Assembly: GCA_028868335.1 (NCBI GenBank)
Contig: JAGWUU010000038.1
Location: 1-15,371 of the forward strand
From: Sphingomonadales bacterium
Lineage (GTDB): Bacteria; Pseudomonadota; Alphaproteobacteria; Sphingomonadales; Sphingomonadaceae
DNA length: 15,371 nucleotides
Direction: 5' to 3'
The notes under the pieces were generated by a model. That model searched no databases, had not been told where the DNA came from, and saw only the letters and a list, made by a program, of their open reading frames with translations. Shown one piece after another: positions 6,679 through 12,584 of the stretch (the first letter of the stretch is position 1; each line of letters begins with the position of its first letter). A program made the translations under genes and the position numbers.

Positions 6679-7686
6679 TCACGCAAGCCAGGGAAAGACC
6701 GGAAGACCCTTGGATTTCAGCCATTCAGGATTGTAGAGCGAAGAGAGGTAGCGAAATCCGGTGTCGCAGAGAATCGTCGCCACCCGCGCATCGCGTCGCC
6801 CTTCGGCAACAAGCTGGCGGCCAAGCGCCACGGCTCCCGCAACGTTGATTCCTGACGACAGGCCAAGGCACAGCCCCTCTTCCGCCAGCAGCCGCGCCAC
6901 CCATTCAAGGCCCTCCTCGTCGGAGATGCGGAACTGGGTGTCGATCGGCGCTCCTTCGAGGTTGGCAGTGATCCGCCCCTGCCCGATTCCCTCGGCCACC
7001 GAATTGCCCTCGGCCTTCAGCTCTCCGCAGGCAAAGTAACTATAGAGCGCCGCGCCGTGCGGATCGGTCAGCGCGATCCGCACGTTCTCGTCGAATGCCT
7101 TGAGGCCGAGCCCGACCCCGGCGATCGTCCCGCCGGTTCCCGCGGCGCAGGTGAAACCGTCGACCCGTCCGCCCATCTGCTCCCAGATTTCGGGTGCGGT
7201 GCTTTCGATATGGGCCTTGCGGTTGGCGATGTTGTCGAACTGGTTGGCCCAGACCGCGCCTTCCGTCTCCTCCGCCAGCCGCCGCGAGGTGTGGACGAAA
7301 TGCCCCGGATTGGAGAACGGCGCGGCGGGCACCAGCACCAGTTCCGCACCCAGCGCGCGCAGCGTGTCCATCTTCTCGCGCGATTGGGTTTCGGGCATGA
7401 CGATGACGGTCTTGTAGCCAAGCGCATTGGCGACGAGGGCCAGGCCGATCCCGGTGTTGCCCGCCGTTCCCTCGACGATCGTGCCGCCCGGTTTGAGCGT
7501 TCCCTTCACCTCGGCATCGCGGACGATCCACAACGCGGCGCGATCCTTCACCGAGGCGCCGGGGTTGGCGAATTCGCACTTGCCCCAGATCTCGCAGCCC
7601 GCCGCTTCGCTCGGCCCTTTCAGCAGGACCAGCGGCGTGTTGCCGATGAGATCGAGAGTCGAGGTGCGCGGCGCGGGTGCTGTCAT
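6679..7686 (-). CDS. cysK: Cysteine synthase (O-acetylserine sulfhydrylase), PLP-dependent
   Basis: This fold-type II PLP enzyme makes L-cysteine from O-acetylserine and sulfide. The product is 335 aa from the ATG at 7686 (MTAPAPRTSTLDLIGNTPLV). An upstream in-frame TTG at 7722 would add 12 residues unlike the family. Visible are the cofactor lysine in NPGASVKDRA (K47), the phosphate-binding GTGGT (183-187) and SSGIN (277-281). The substrate loop reads EGTAGNTG (72-79), where classical CysK has TSGNTG. The Ala version, followed by SREKMD and WANQFDN, fits the subgroup that includes mitochondrial and fungal-type cysteine synthases. No cysE is adjacent. It is transcribed after the ferredoxin gene, but a hairpin and an operator-like palindrome lie between them, suggesting its own promoter. 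Confidence 0.92.
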   Translation of the reverse strand: MTAPAPRTSTLDLIGNTPLVLLKGPSEAAGCEIWGKCEFANPGASVKDRAALWIVRDAEVKGTLKPGGTIVEGTAGNTGIGLALVANALGYKTVIVMPETQSREKMDTLRALGAELVLVPAAPFSNPGHFVHTSRRLAEETEGAVWANQFDNIANRKAHIESTAPEIWEQMGGRVDGFTCAAGTGGTIAGVGLGLKAFDENVRIALTDPHGAALYSYFACGELKAEGNSVAEGIGQGRITANLEGAPIDTQFRISDEEGLEWVARLLAEEGLCLGLSSGINVAGAVALGRQLVAEGRRDARVATILCDTGFRYLSSLYNPEWLKSKGLPVFPWLA

Positions 7687-7717
7687 GCCGCGAGAGGTAG
7701 GGTGCGGCGCCACCCCA

Positions 7718-7732
7718 CGCAAACGATTTGCG
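7718..7732. promoter_or_regulatory. Perfect operator-like palindrome upstream of cysK
   Basis: CGCAAA-CGA-TTTGCG is a perfect dyad of 6-base arms, ending 32 bases before the chosen cysK start. The half-site resembles those of LacI-family repressors (PurR-like ACGCAAACG). No regulator gene is nearby, so function is inferred only from symmetry and position. Confidence 0.4.
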
Positions 7733-7792
7733 CTTGGGCCGGGTAAAGTTCCGTTCCAGCCTCTGGTCGGTTCACGACCGGTAGCGGACGCC

Positions 7793-7811
7793 CCTCCCCG
7801 GATCGGGGAGG
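7793..7811 (-). terminator. Hairpin after the ferredoxin gene
   Basis: CCTCCCCG and CGGGGAGG form a perfect 8-bp GC stem with a 3-base loop, 11 bases past the ferredoxin stop on the minus strand. The position suits a terminator, but no T-run follows. It could be one of the short GC-rich palindromes dispersed in such genomes. Confidence 0.45.
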
Positions 7812-7821
7812 AAGCAAGGCC

Positions 7822-8139
7822 TCAATCTTCGGTGGCGATCGTGACCTTGAGGCCGTCCAGCGCGTCGGTCAGGTGGATCTGGCAGCCGAGGCGCGAGGTC
7901 GCGTCGCGGTGGTCGGAACTGTCAAGCAGGTCGTTTTCGTCCTCGCTCATCGAGTCGAGCTTGTCGGCCCATTCGGGCGCGACATGGACGTGGCAGGTGG
8001 CGCAGGAGCAGCAGCCGCCGCACAGCGCCAGCATCTCGTCAAAGCCGTTCTCGCGGATGGCTTCCATCACCGAGAGTCCGGCCGAGGCATCGACCGTGGT
8101 TTCATCCCCCGCACGATTGACAATCACCAGCTTCGGCAT
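7822..8139 (-). CDS. Adrenodoxin-type [2Fe-2S] ferredoxin
   Basis: This small soluble electron carrier has 105 aa. The cluster ligands are C40, C46, C49 and C86, matching the C-x5-C-x2-C-x36-C spacing of adrenodoxin-type ferredoxins exactly; two further cysteines (C43, C44) lie within the loop. The acidic stretch about 56-80 (EWADKLDSMSEDENDLLDSSD) is where reductase and P450 partners dock in this family. The ATG at 8139 has an AGGA about nine bases upstream. Relatives serve P450 or Rieske-type oxygenases or Fe-S assembly; no ferredoxin reductase or P450 gene is nearby, so the partner is unknown. It is divergent from the glycosylase gene. Confidence 0.92.
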   Translation of the reverse strand: MPKLVIVNRAGDETTVDASAGLSVMEAIRENGFDEMLALCGGCCSCATCHVHVAPEWADKLDSMSEDENDLLDSSDHRDATSRLGCQIHLTDALDGLKVTIATED

Positions 8140-8157
8140 CGCATCTGATCCTCATAG

Positions 8158-8177
8158 CCTTGCGCGCCCTTGCGCGC
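8158..8177. repeat. Exact tandem repeat of a 10-base unit
   Basis: CCTTGCGCGC occurs twice back to back in the 101-base gap between the divergent ferredoxin and glycosylase genes. The 10-base period places both copies on nearly the same face of the helix, as for some regulator sites, but two copies may be chance. Confidence 0.35.
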
Positions 8178-8240
8178 TTTGGCCGGGCTGCTACCCACTC
8201 GCCCGGGCTTTTGCAAGCAAGAGAGACGGGTGGAACAGCG

Positions 8241-8858
8241 ATGGGGCTGAGCGCGGAACAGATCAGACAGGGCCTTGATGCGGTTGCGGCGATCGAGCCG
8301 GGCATTGCAAGAGCGCTTGAACTGGCCGGTTATCCCGAACCGCGCATTCGCGATCGCGGCCATGTCACGCTGATGCGCACCATCGTCGGCCAGCAGGTCA
8401 GCGTTGCCGCCGCCGCATCCATGTGGCGCAAGTTTGAGGACTTTGCCGGACCGGACCTGCCGCCCGAACGCGTGCTCGCCGCCGATTTCGACACTCTGCG
8501 CGCCTGCGGCCTGTCACGGCAGAAGCAGGGCTACATGCGGTCCCTGTGCGAACTGGTGGCCGACGGCCAGCTCGATTTCCATTCACTCCCGGCCGAGGAC
8601 GAGGAAGCGATCGCGCTGCTCACCCGGATCAAGGGCATCGGCCGCTGGTCGGCGGAAATCTACCTGCTGTTCGCCGAAGGCCGCCCCGACATGTGGCCAG
8701 CGGGCGACCTGGCGGTGCAGGCGGGCCTGGCCAAGCTACTCGACCTTGAAGAACGCCCCACCGAGAAACGCACCCGCGAACTGGCCGAAGCGTGGCGCCC
8801 GCACCGCGGCGCGACAGCGATCTTCACCTGGCATTGCTATAATAACCCGGCGTTGTAG
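8241..8858 (+). CDS. AlkA-type DNA-3-methyladenine glycosylase (HhH-GPD)
   Basis: The product is 205 aa and belongs to the helix-hairpin-helix/GPD base-excision repair superfamily, which removes alkylated bases. Visible are VTLMRTIVGQQVSVAAA (42-58), the hairpin TRIKGIGRWSA (128-138) and the catalytic aspartate in PAGDLAV (D156). The protein lacks the N-terminal domain of E. coli AlkA and matches the shorter single-domain enzymes common in alphaproteobacteria. The ATG at 8241 was chosen; an earlier in-frame ATG at 8160 would give an atypical extension running through the divergent promoter region. It stands alone with about 275 bases of non-coding sequence after it. Confidence 0.9.
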   Translation: MGLSAEQIRQGLDAVAAIEPGIARALELAGYPEPRIRDRGHVTLMRTIVGQQVSVAAAASMWRKFEDFAGPDLPPERVLAADFDTLRACGLSRQKQGYMRSLCELVADGQLDFHSLPAEDEEAIALLTRIKGIGRWSAEIYLLFAEGRPDMWPAGDLAVQAGLAKLLDLEERPTEKRTRELAEAWRPHRGATAIFTWHCYNNPAL

Positions 8859-9064
8859 CCCGCTGAAAGCATCTGCGTCAGAGATTTGTGGTGCCGTGAT
8901 CTGTTGTGATCGCCGCTGGGGCGCCCGATGTCGGAATGGTTGTCGTGTCCTGACGGTCCGCTTCTACACCGGACAATCCTCCGACCACATCGCCCGGCGA
9001 CGTTCGCCCCAGACCCTGGCTCTCTCCGGCCTTACCCCGCGCGCAACACCCCGGCGCACCGGCA
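8859..9064. other. Intergenic stretch with no recognised feature
   Basis: About 200 bases lie between the glycosylase stop and the SDR promoter. Open frames crossing it on both strands are continuations of shadow frames, without a ribosome site or recognisable protein. No strong terminator, tRNA or long repeat was seen. Confidence 0.5.
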
Positions 9065-9092
9065 TTGCCATAACAGTCCGCTGCTCTAAGTA
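9065..9092 (+). promoter_or_regulatory. Candidate promoter of the SDR gene
   Basis: TTGCCA (9065-9070) and TAAGTA (9087-9092) are separated by 16 bases and would start transcription about 9098-9100. This supports the ATG at 9134 over the one at 9113, which would leave almost no leader. Confidence 0.4.
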
Positions 9093-9095
9093 TTG

Positions 9096-9111
9096 CTGAC
9101 AGTAGTGTCAG
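9096..9111. promoter_or_regulatory. Candidate TetR-like operator of the SDR gene
   Basis: CTGACA and TGTCAG form a perfect 6-base dyad around GTAG, directly over the predicted transcription start. TGACA/TGTCA half-sites are common in TetR-family operators. The cognate repressor is not in the window. Confidence 0.5.
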
Positions 9112-9133
9112 TATGATTCGGGGGAAGACAGCG

Positions 9134-9937
9134 ATGGGCCGCAAGGCAATGTTCATTACCGGCGGGGGATCGGGCATCGGCCGTGCGGTGGCGCAGCGAT
9201 TTGGGCGCGAGGGCTGGTTCGTCGGGATTGCCGACATCAACGAGGGCGGCGCGCGCGAAACCGCGGCCATGCTCCCCACCGGCGCCAGTTCGGTCCACAA
9301 GCTCGACGTGCGTGACCGCCACGCCTGGGACGAGGCGCTGGCCGCCTTCGCCGCGGCAGCCGGGGGGCGGATCGACGCGGTGTTCAACAATGCCGGGATT
9401 CCGCTCGGCGGCAATCTGGCCGACAACACCCCGGCCGAAATCGAGCGCTGCCTCGACATCAATCTCAAGGGCGTGCTGTTCGGCGCCCAGGCCGCCTATC
9501 CCTGGCTCAAGGCCAGCGCGCCGGGATCGTGCCTGCTCAACACCGCCAGCGCCGCGGGAATCTATGGCACGCCCGGCGCTTCGGTCTATTCGGCGACCAA
9601 GTTCGGTGTCCGCGCCCTGACCGAAGCGCTGGACGGCGAGTGGGCCGGGGGCGGCATCAAGGTCGCCAGCCTGATGCCCGCCTTCATCGACACGCCGCTG
9701 CTGGATCACACCGCCAACCAGGGCAGCAACCAGGGCATCCGCCAGAACGTGACCGAGGCGGGTCTTGAGATCACCCCTGTCGGGGAGGTGGCCGATGCGG
9801 CGTGGAATGCGGTCCACGGCAAGGCGCTGCACACCCGCGTCGGCAAGACCGCCCACCGCCTGGCCTTCGCCGCCCGCTGGCTGCCGGGCAAACTGCGCAA
9901 GGAAGTGCGCGCGCCGAAGGGCCTGGCGGGGCAGTAG
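9134..9937 (+). CDS. Short-chain dehydrogenase/reductase (SDR)
   Basis: The product is 267 aa, of classical SDR type. It shows the dinucleotide loop TGGGSGIG (9-16), an acidic residue at the end of strand 2 (IADIN, D34) suggesting NAD(H) preference, NNAG (85-88), N110, and the catalytic S139, Y152 and K156 (YSATK). The C-terminal part (about 235-260) is basic and is not seen in the shortest SDRs. The ATG at 9134 has GGGGGAAG eight to ten bases upstream; the ATG at 9113 in the same frame is too close to the predicted transcription start. A candidate operator overlaps the promoter, so expression is probably inducible. The substrate cannot be read from the sequence. It converges with the carbinolamine dehydratase gene, three bases apart. 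Confidence 0.9.
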   Translation: MGRKAMFITGGGSGIGRAVAQRFGREGWFVGIADINEGGARETAAMLPTGASSVHKLDVRDRHAWDEALAAFAAAAGGRIDAVFNNAGIPLGGNLADNTPAEIERCLDINLKGVLFGAQAAYPWLKASAPGSCLLNTASAAGIYGTPGASVYSATKFGVRALTEALDGEWAGGGIKVASLMPAFIDTPLLDHTANQGSNQGIRQNVTEAGLEITPVGEVADAAWNAVHGKALHTRVGKTAHRLAFAARWLPGKLRKEVRAPKGLAGQ

Positions 9938-9940
9938 CCG

Positions 9941-10231
9941 CTAGATCATCCCCTCGATCGCCCGCGCCATCGCCGCATCGCGGGTGGAGAGGCCATCGGC
10001 GTCATGCGTCGTCAGCGTGATATGGACGCGGTTATAGACGTTCGACCATTCGGGATGGTGATCGACCTTGTCGGCGTAAAGCGCCACCCGGGTCATGAAG
10101 CCGAAGGCGGCATTGAAATCGCCGAACTTGAAGTCCCGCTCGATCGCCAGGCCATCGTCCCGCAGGATCCAGTCGGGAAATTCGGCAAGCATGGCGGCAA
10201 TTTCGGAATCGCTGAGGCGGTGCACGGACAT
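9941..10231 (-). CDS. Pterin-4a-carbinolamine dehydratase
   Basis: The product is 96 aa, the normal length for the PCD/DCoH (PhhB) family. The active-site signature DHHPEWSNVYNRVHITLTTH (57-76) carries the conserved histidines and tryptophan (H58, H59, W62 and H70). The enzyme dehydrates 4a-hydroxytetrahydrobiopterin during cofactor recycling by aromatic amino acid hydroxylases. No phenylalanine hydroxylase gene is nearby; stand-alone members may have other pterin-related roles. The ATG at 10231 has a good AGGAGA seven bases upstream. It is divergent from ccmA, with 48 bases between the starts. Confidence 0.93.
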   Translation of the reverse strand: MSVHRLSDSEIAAMLAEFPDWILRDDGLAIERDFKFGDFNAAFGFMTRVALYADKVDHHPEWSNVYNRVHITLTTHDADGLSTRDAAMARAIEGMI

Positions 10232-10279
10232 GCTGGCTCTCCTTGGCAGAGGCGCTGCTTTCCCCTATCGCGCCCGGCC

Positions 10280-10882
10280 ATGCAAGTGTGCAGTCTCGCC
10301 GCGAACGATCTGGCCTGTCGGCGCGGCGATCGTCTGCTGTTCCGTGGCCTGTCGCTGCGCCTGCATGGTGGCGAGGCGTTGCGACTGGTCGGATCGAACG
10401 GCATCGGCAAGTCCAGCCTGATCCGCATCCTTGCCGGACTGATGCCCGCCTACGCCGGATCGGTGGAGCGCGACGGTGCGGTGGCGCTGCTCGATGAGCG
10501 CCCTGCGCTTGACCCGCACCTGCCCTTGGGCAAGGCGCTGGGCTTCTGGCAGCGGATCGACGGACCGGAGGACAACCAGGCGGCACGGCTCGGGCTGGCC
10601 GAGCTGATCGACGTGCCGGTGCGCTATCTCTCCACCGGCCAGAAGAAGCGCGCCGCGCTCGCCCGGATGATCGGTCAACGCGCGCCGGTGTGGCTGCTGG
10701 ACGAGCCGCTCAACGGGCTGGACGCGCGCGGGGTGGCGCTGGTCGAGGAGCTGGCGGCGGAGCATTGCCGTGGCGGCGGCATCTGCGTGATCGCCTCGCA
10801 CCAGTCGTTCGCGATGACGGGGTTGGAGAGGCTGGAGCTGCATTCATTCGCCCCCTCTCCTGAACGGGAGGGGGAACTGTGA
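10280..10882 (+). CDS. ccmA: Cytochrome c biogenesis ATP-binding protein CcmA
   Basis: This is the ABC ATPase of the CcmABCD complex, which releases heme-loaded CcmE during System I cytochrome c maturation. The product is 200 aa. Walker A is GSNGIGKSS (38-46), the ABC signature LSTGQKKRAALARM (117-130), Walker B VWLLDEPLNGLD (137-148) and the switch histidine H174 in ASHQ. The short length and the signature STGQKKR fit CcmA rather than a general ABC ATPase. The open frame runs 92 codons further upstream, but that part is antisense to the neighbouring gene; the ATG at 10280 is the first that fits. The last residues (SPEREGEL) are encoded by a hairpin that also holds the ccmB ribosome site. The stop overlaps ccmB as GTGA. 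Confidence 0.93.
   Translation: MQVCSLAANDLACRRGDRLLFRGLSLRLHGGEALRLVGSNGIGKSSLIRILAGLMPAYAGSVERDGAVALLDERPALDPHLPLGKALGFWQRIDGPEDNQAARLGLAELIDVPVRYLSTGQKKRAALARMIGQRAPVWLLDEPLNGLDARGVALVEELAAEHCRGGGICVIASHQSFAMTGLERLELHSFAPSPEREGEL
10851..10874 (+). promoter_or_regulatory. Hairpin enclosing the ccmB ribosome binding site
   Basis: CCCCCTCTC (10851-10859) can pair with GGGAGGGGG (10866-10874), giving a 9-bp stem with one T-G wobble and a 6-base loop. The right arm contains the AGGGGG Shine-Dalgarno sequence of ccmB, five bases before its GTG. Ribosomes finishing ccmA would open the hairpin, so ccmB translation should depend on ccmA translation. Confidence 0.5.
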
Positions 10883-11535
10883 AGGTTCTCCTCACCCTGC
10901 TGCGCCGCGATCTGGCGCAACTGCTGCTGGGCGGGCGGCGCGGCGGGGCGACCCTGCCGGTGTTGTTCTTCCTCGCCGTCGCCATGCTCTATCCCTTCGC
11001 GGTCGGCCCCGATGCGCCGGTGCTGGCGCGGACCGGGGGCGGAATGCTGTGGGTCGCAGCCCTGCTCGCCGCGATCCTGCCACTCGACCGGCTGATCGAG
11101 CCGGACCTTGAATTGGGCCTGTTCGACCAATGGGCGATGCGCGGGATTGCCGAGGAGGCGGTGGTCGCGATGCGGGTGCTGGCCCACTGGCTCAGCTTCG
11201 GCCCGCCGCTGATGCTCGCCGCCTTGCCCGCTGCTGCGCTGGTCGGGATCGACGGGGCAAGTCTGCGCACCGTGGAACTCGGCCTGCTGGTGGGCACGCC
11301 GGGGCTGGCCGCGCTCGGCGTCACCGTCGCCGCACTGACGGCGGGATTGCGCGGCGGCGCGGCGCTAGGCGGAATGCTGGTGATCCCGCTCGCCGTCCCG
11401 CTGCTGGTGTTCGGCGCGGGGAGCCTGGCGACGGGAGGCGAGAGCGGGCTGGCGCTGTGCGGCGCGGTCAGCCTGGTGCTGCTGGCGATCGCTCCATTTG
11501 CCGGCGGGGCGGCGATCAGGGCTGGGCGAGGTTAG
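10879..11535 (+). CDS. ccmB: Heme exporter protein CcmB
   Basis: This is the integral membrane permease partner of CcmA in System I cytochrome c maturation. The product is 218 aa, normal for CcmB, with about six hydrophobic segments and the typical N-terminus (LLRRDLAQLLLGGRRGGATLPVLFF, in pieces LLRRDLAQLLLG and GATLPVLFF) followed by LARTGGGMLWVAALLAAILPLDRL (split as LARTGGGMLWVAALLAA and ILPLDRL). The start is GTG, overlapping the ccmA stop by four bases, with a strong but hairpin-enclosed ribosome site. No ccmC, D, E, F, G or H follows: the next gene is the convergent map. The rest of the pathway must lie elsewhere on the genome. Confidence 0.92.
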   Translation: MKVLLTLLRRDLAQLLLGGRRGGATLPVLFFLAVAMLYPFAVGPDAPVLARTGGGMLWVAALLAAILPLDRLIEPDLELGLFDQWAMRGIAEEAVVAMRVLAHWLSFGPPLMLAALPAAALVGIDGASLRTVELGLLVGTPGLAALGVTVAALTAGLRGGAALGGMLVIPLAVPLLVFGAGSLATGGESGLALCGAVSLVLLAIAPFAGGAAIRAGRG

Positions 11536-11538
11536 AAC

Positions 11539-11716
11539 GGGTTCACGCAGAGAGCGCAGGGAAGAAAGCAGAGGCGCAGAGCAGCGGCTGCGGCAAAGCC
11601 GCCGCTACATTTTGAGCGTTGGGACAGGCGGATAGCAGGGATTGACGCGTTGAGCCTCCGGCTCAGAGCGGCATCTCTGCGCCTCTTTTGCTACTCTGCG
11701 CCCTCTGCGTGAACCC
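11539..11716. repeat. Large imperfect inverted repeat (MITE-like) between ccmB and map
   Basis: The outer ends GGGTTCACGCAGAG (11539-11552) and CTCTGCGTGAACCC (11703-11716) are perfectly complementary. The arms continue inward (GCGCAG, then AGAGGCGCAGAG) with one mismatch and a poorly matched block of about ten bases, giving arms of about 43 bases. The interior holds two smaller hairpins, AGCGGC...GCCGCT (11583-11606) and TGAGCC-TCC-GGCTCA (11650-11664). No protein is encoded. It fills the whole gap between the two convergent genes, ending two bases before the map stop. It could act as a bidirectional terminator, and its form suggests a dispersed non-autonomous element. No clear target-site duplication was seen. 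Confidence 0.7.
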
Positions 11717-11718
11717 AA

Positions 11719-12543
11719 TCAATAAGGCGGCTTATCCAGCCCCTTCGGACTTGCGGTAAAGATCTCGCATCCCGTCTCGGTAATCCCGATCGAATGCTCG
11801 AACTGCGCCGAGAGCGAGCGGTCGCGCGTCACCGCGGTCCAGCCGTCATCCATCATCCGCACCCCCGGCTTGCCGAGGTTGATCATCGGTTCGATGGTGA
11901 AGAACATCCCCGGTTTCAGTTCCGGCCCGGTCCCGGCGCGGGCGGCGTGGATCACCTCGGGCGCGTCGTGGAACAAGCGGCCGAGGCCGTGTCCGCAGAA
12001 CTCGCGCACCACGCCGAAGCGGTGCTTTTCGGCATGGGCCTGGATCGCCGCGCCGATGTCGCCCAGCCGCGCGCCGGGCTTGGCCTTGTCGATCCCGATC
12101 ATCAGGCATTCGTAGGTCACGTCGACCAGCCGCCGGGCCTTCAGCGGCACGTCGCCGACGAGGTACATCCGGCTGCTGTCACCGTGCCAACCGTCGAGCA
12201 GCGGGGTCACGTCGATGTTGATGATGTCGCCGTCGCGCAGCACCTTGTCACCCGGAATGCCGTGGCAGATCACGTTGTTGAGCGAGGTGCAGCATGAATG
12301 GGCATAGCCGCGGTAGCCCAGCGTCGCCGGGACCGCGCCGCCGTCCAGCGTCATCTGACGAACCACGTCATCGATCTCGCCGGTGGTGACGCCGGGCTTC
12401 ACCAGATCGACCATGGCATCAAGGATTTCGGCGGCGAGCCGCCCGGCCTTGCGCATAGACTCAAAGGCGGCGGGGCCGTGCAGCTTGATCGTGCCGTCGC
12501 GCAGCACAGTCTCGTTATCGGTAACGGTCTGGTAGTGTGTCAT
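11719..12543 (-). CDS. map: Methionine aminopeptidase, type I
   Basis: This enzyme removes the initiator methionine from new proteins. The product is 274 aa. The five metal ligands of the pita-bread fold are visible: D111 (NIDVT), D122 (GDSSR), H185 (CGHGLGR), E218 (TIEPM) and E249 (QFEHS), with substrate-binding H94 (ICHGIP). The N-terminus is about 15-20 residues longer than E. coli MetAP, as is common in alphaproteobacteria. The ATG at 12543 starts MTHYQTVTD; no strong ribosome site precedes it. It lies 41 bases after the lipoprotein gene and may be co-transcribed with it. Its stop lies against the large inverted repeat. Confidence 0.96.
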   Translation of the reverse strand: MTHYQTVTDNETVLRDGTIKLHGPAAFESMRKAGRLAAEILDAMVDLVKPGVTTGEIDDVVRQMTLDGGAVPATLGYRGYAHSCCTSLNNVICHGIPGDKVLRDGDIINIDVTPLLDGWHGDSSRMYLVGDVPLKARRLVDVTYECLMIGIDKAKPGARLGDIGAAIQAHAEKHRFGVVREFCGHGLGRLFHDAPEVIHAARAGTGPELKPGMFFTIEPMINLGKPGVRMMDDGWTAVTRDRSLSAQFEHSIGITETGCEIFTASPKGLDKPPY

Positions 12544-12584
12544 CGGCGGGGCATATAGCGAATGCGGCGCAAAATTGCGAGGGT

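Noticed and set aside
7765..7779. GGTCG-GTTCA-CGACC dyad between the ferredoxin and cysK
   Set aside because: Its 5-base arms are short and expected by chance in GC-rich DNA. The palindrome nearer cysK is better placed.
9086..9856. 256-aa minus-strand open frame
   Set aside because: It is a shadow of the SDR gene, which has a full catalytic tetrad on the plus strand.
10004..10279. 92-codon upstream extension of ccmA
   Set aside because: It lies antisense to the carbinolamine dehydratase gene and encodes no part of an ABC ATPase.
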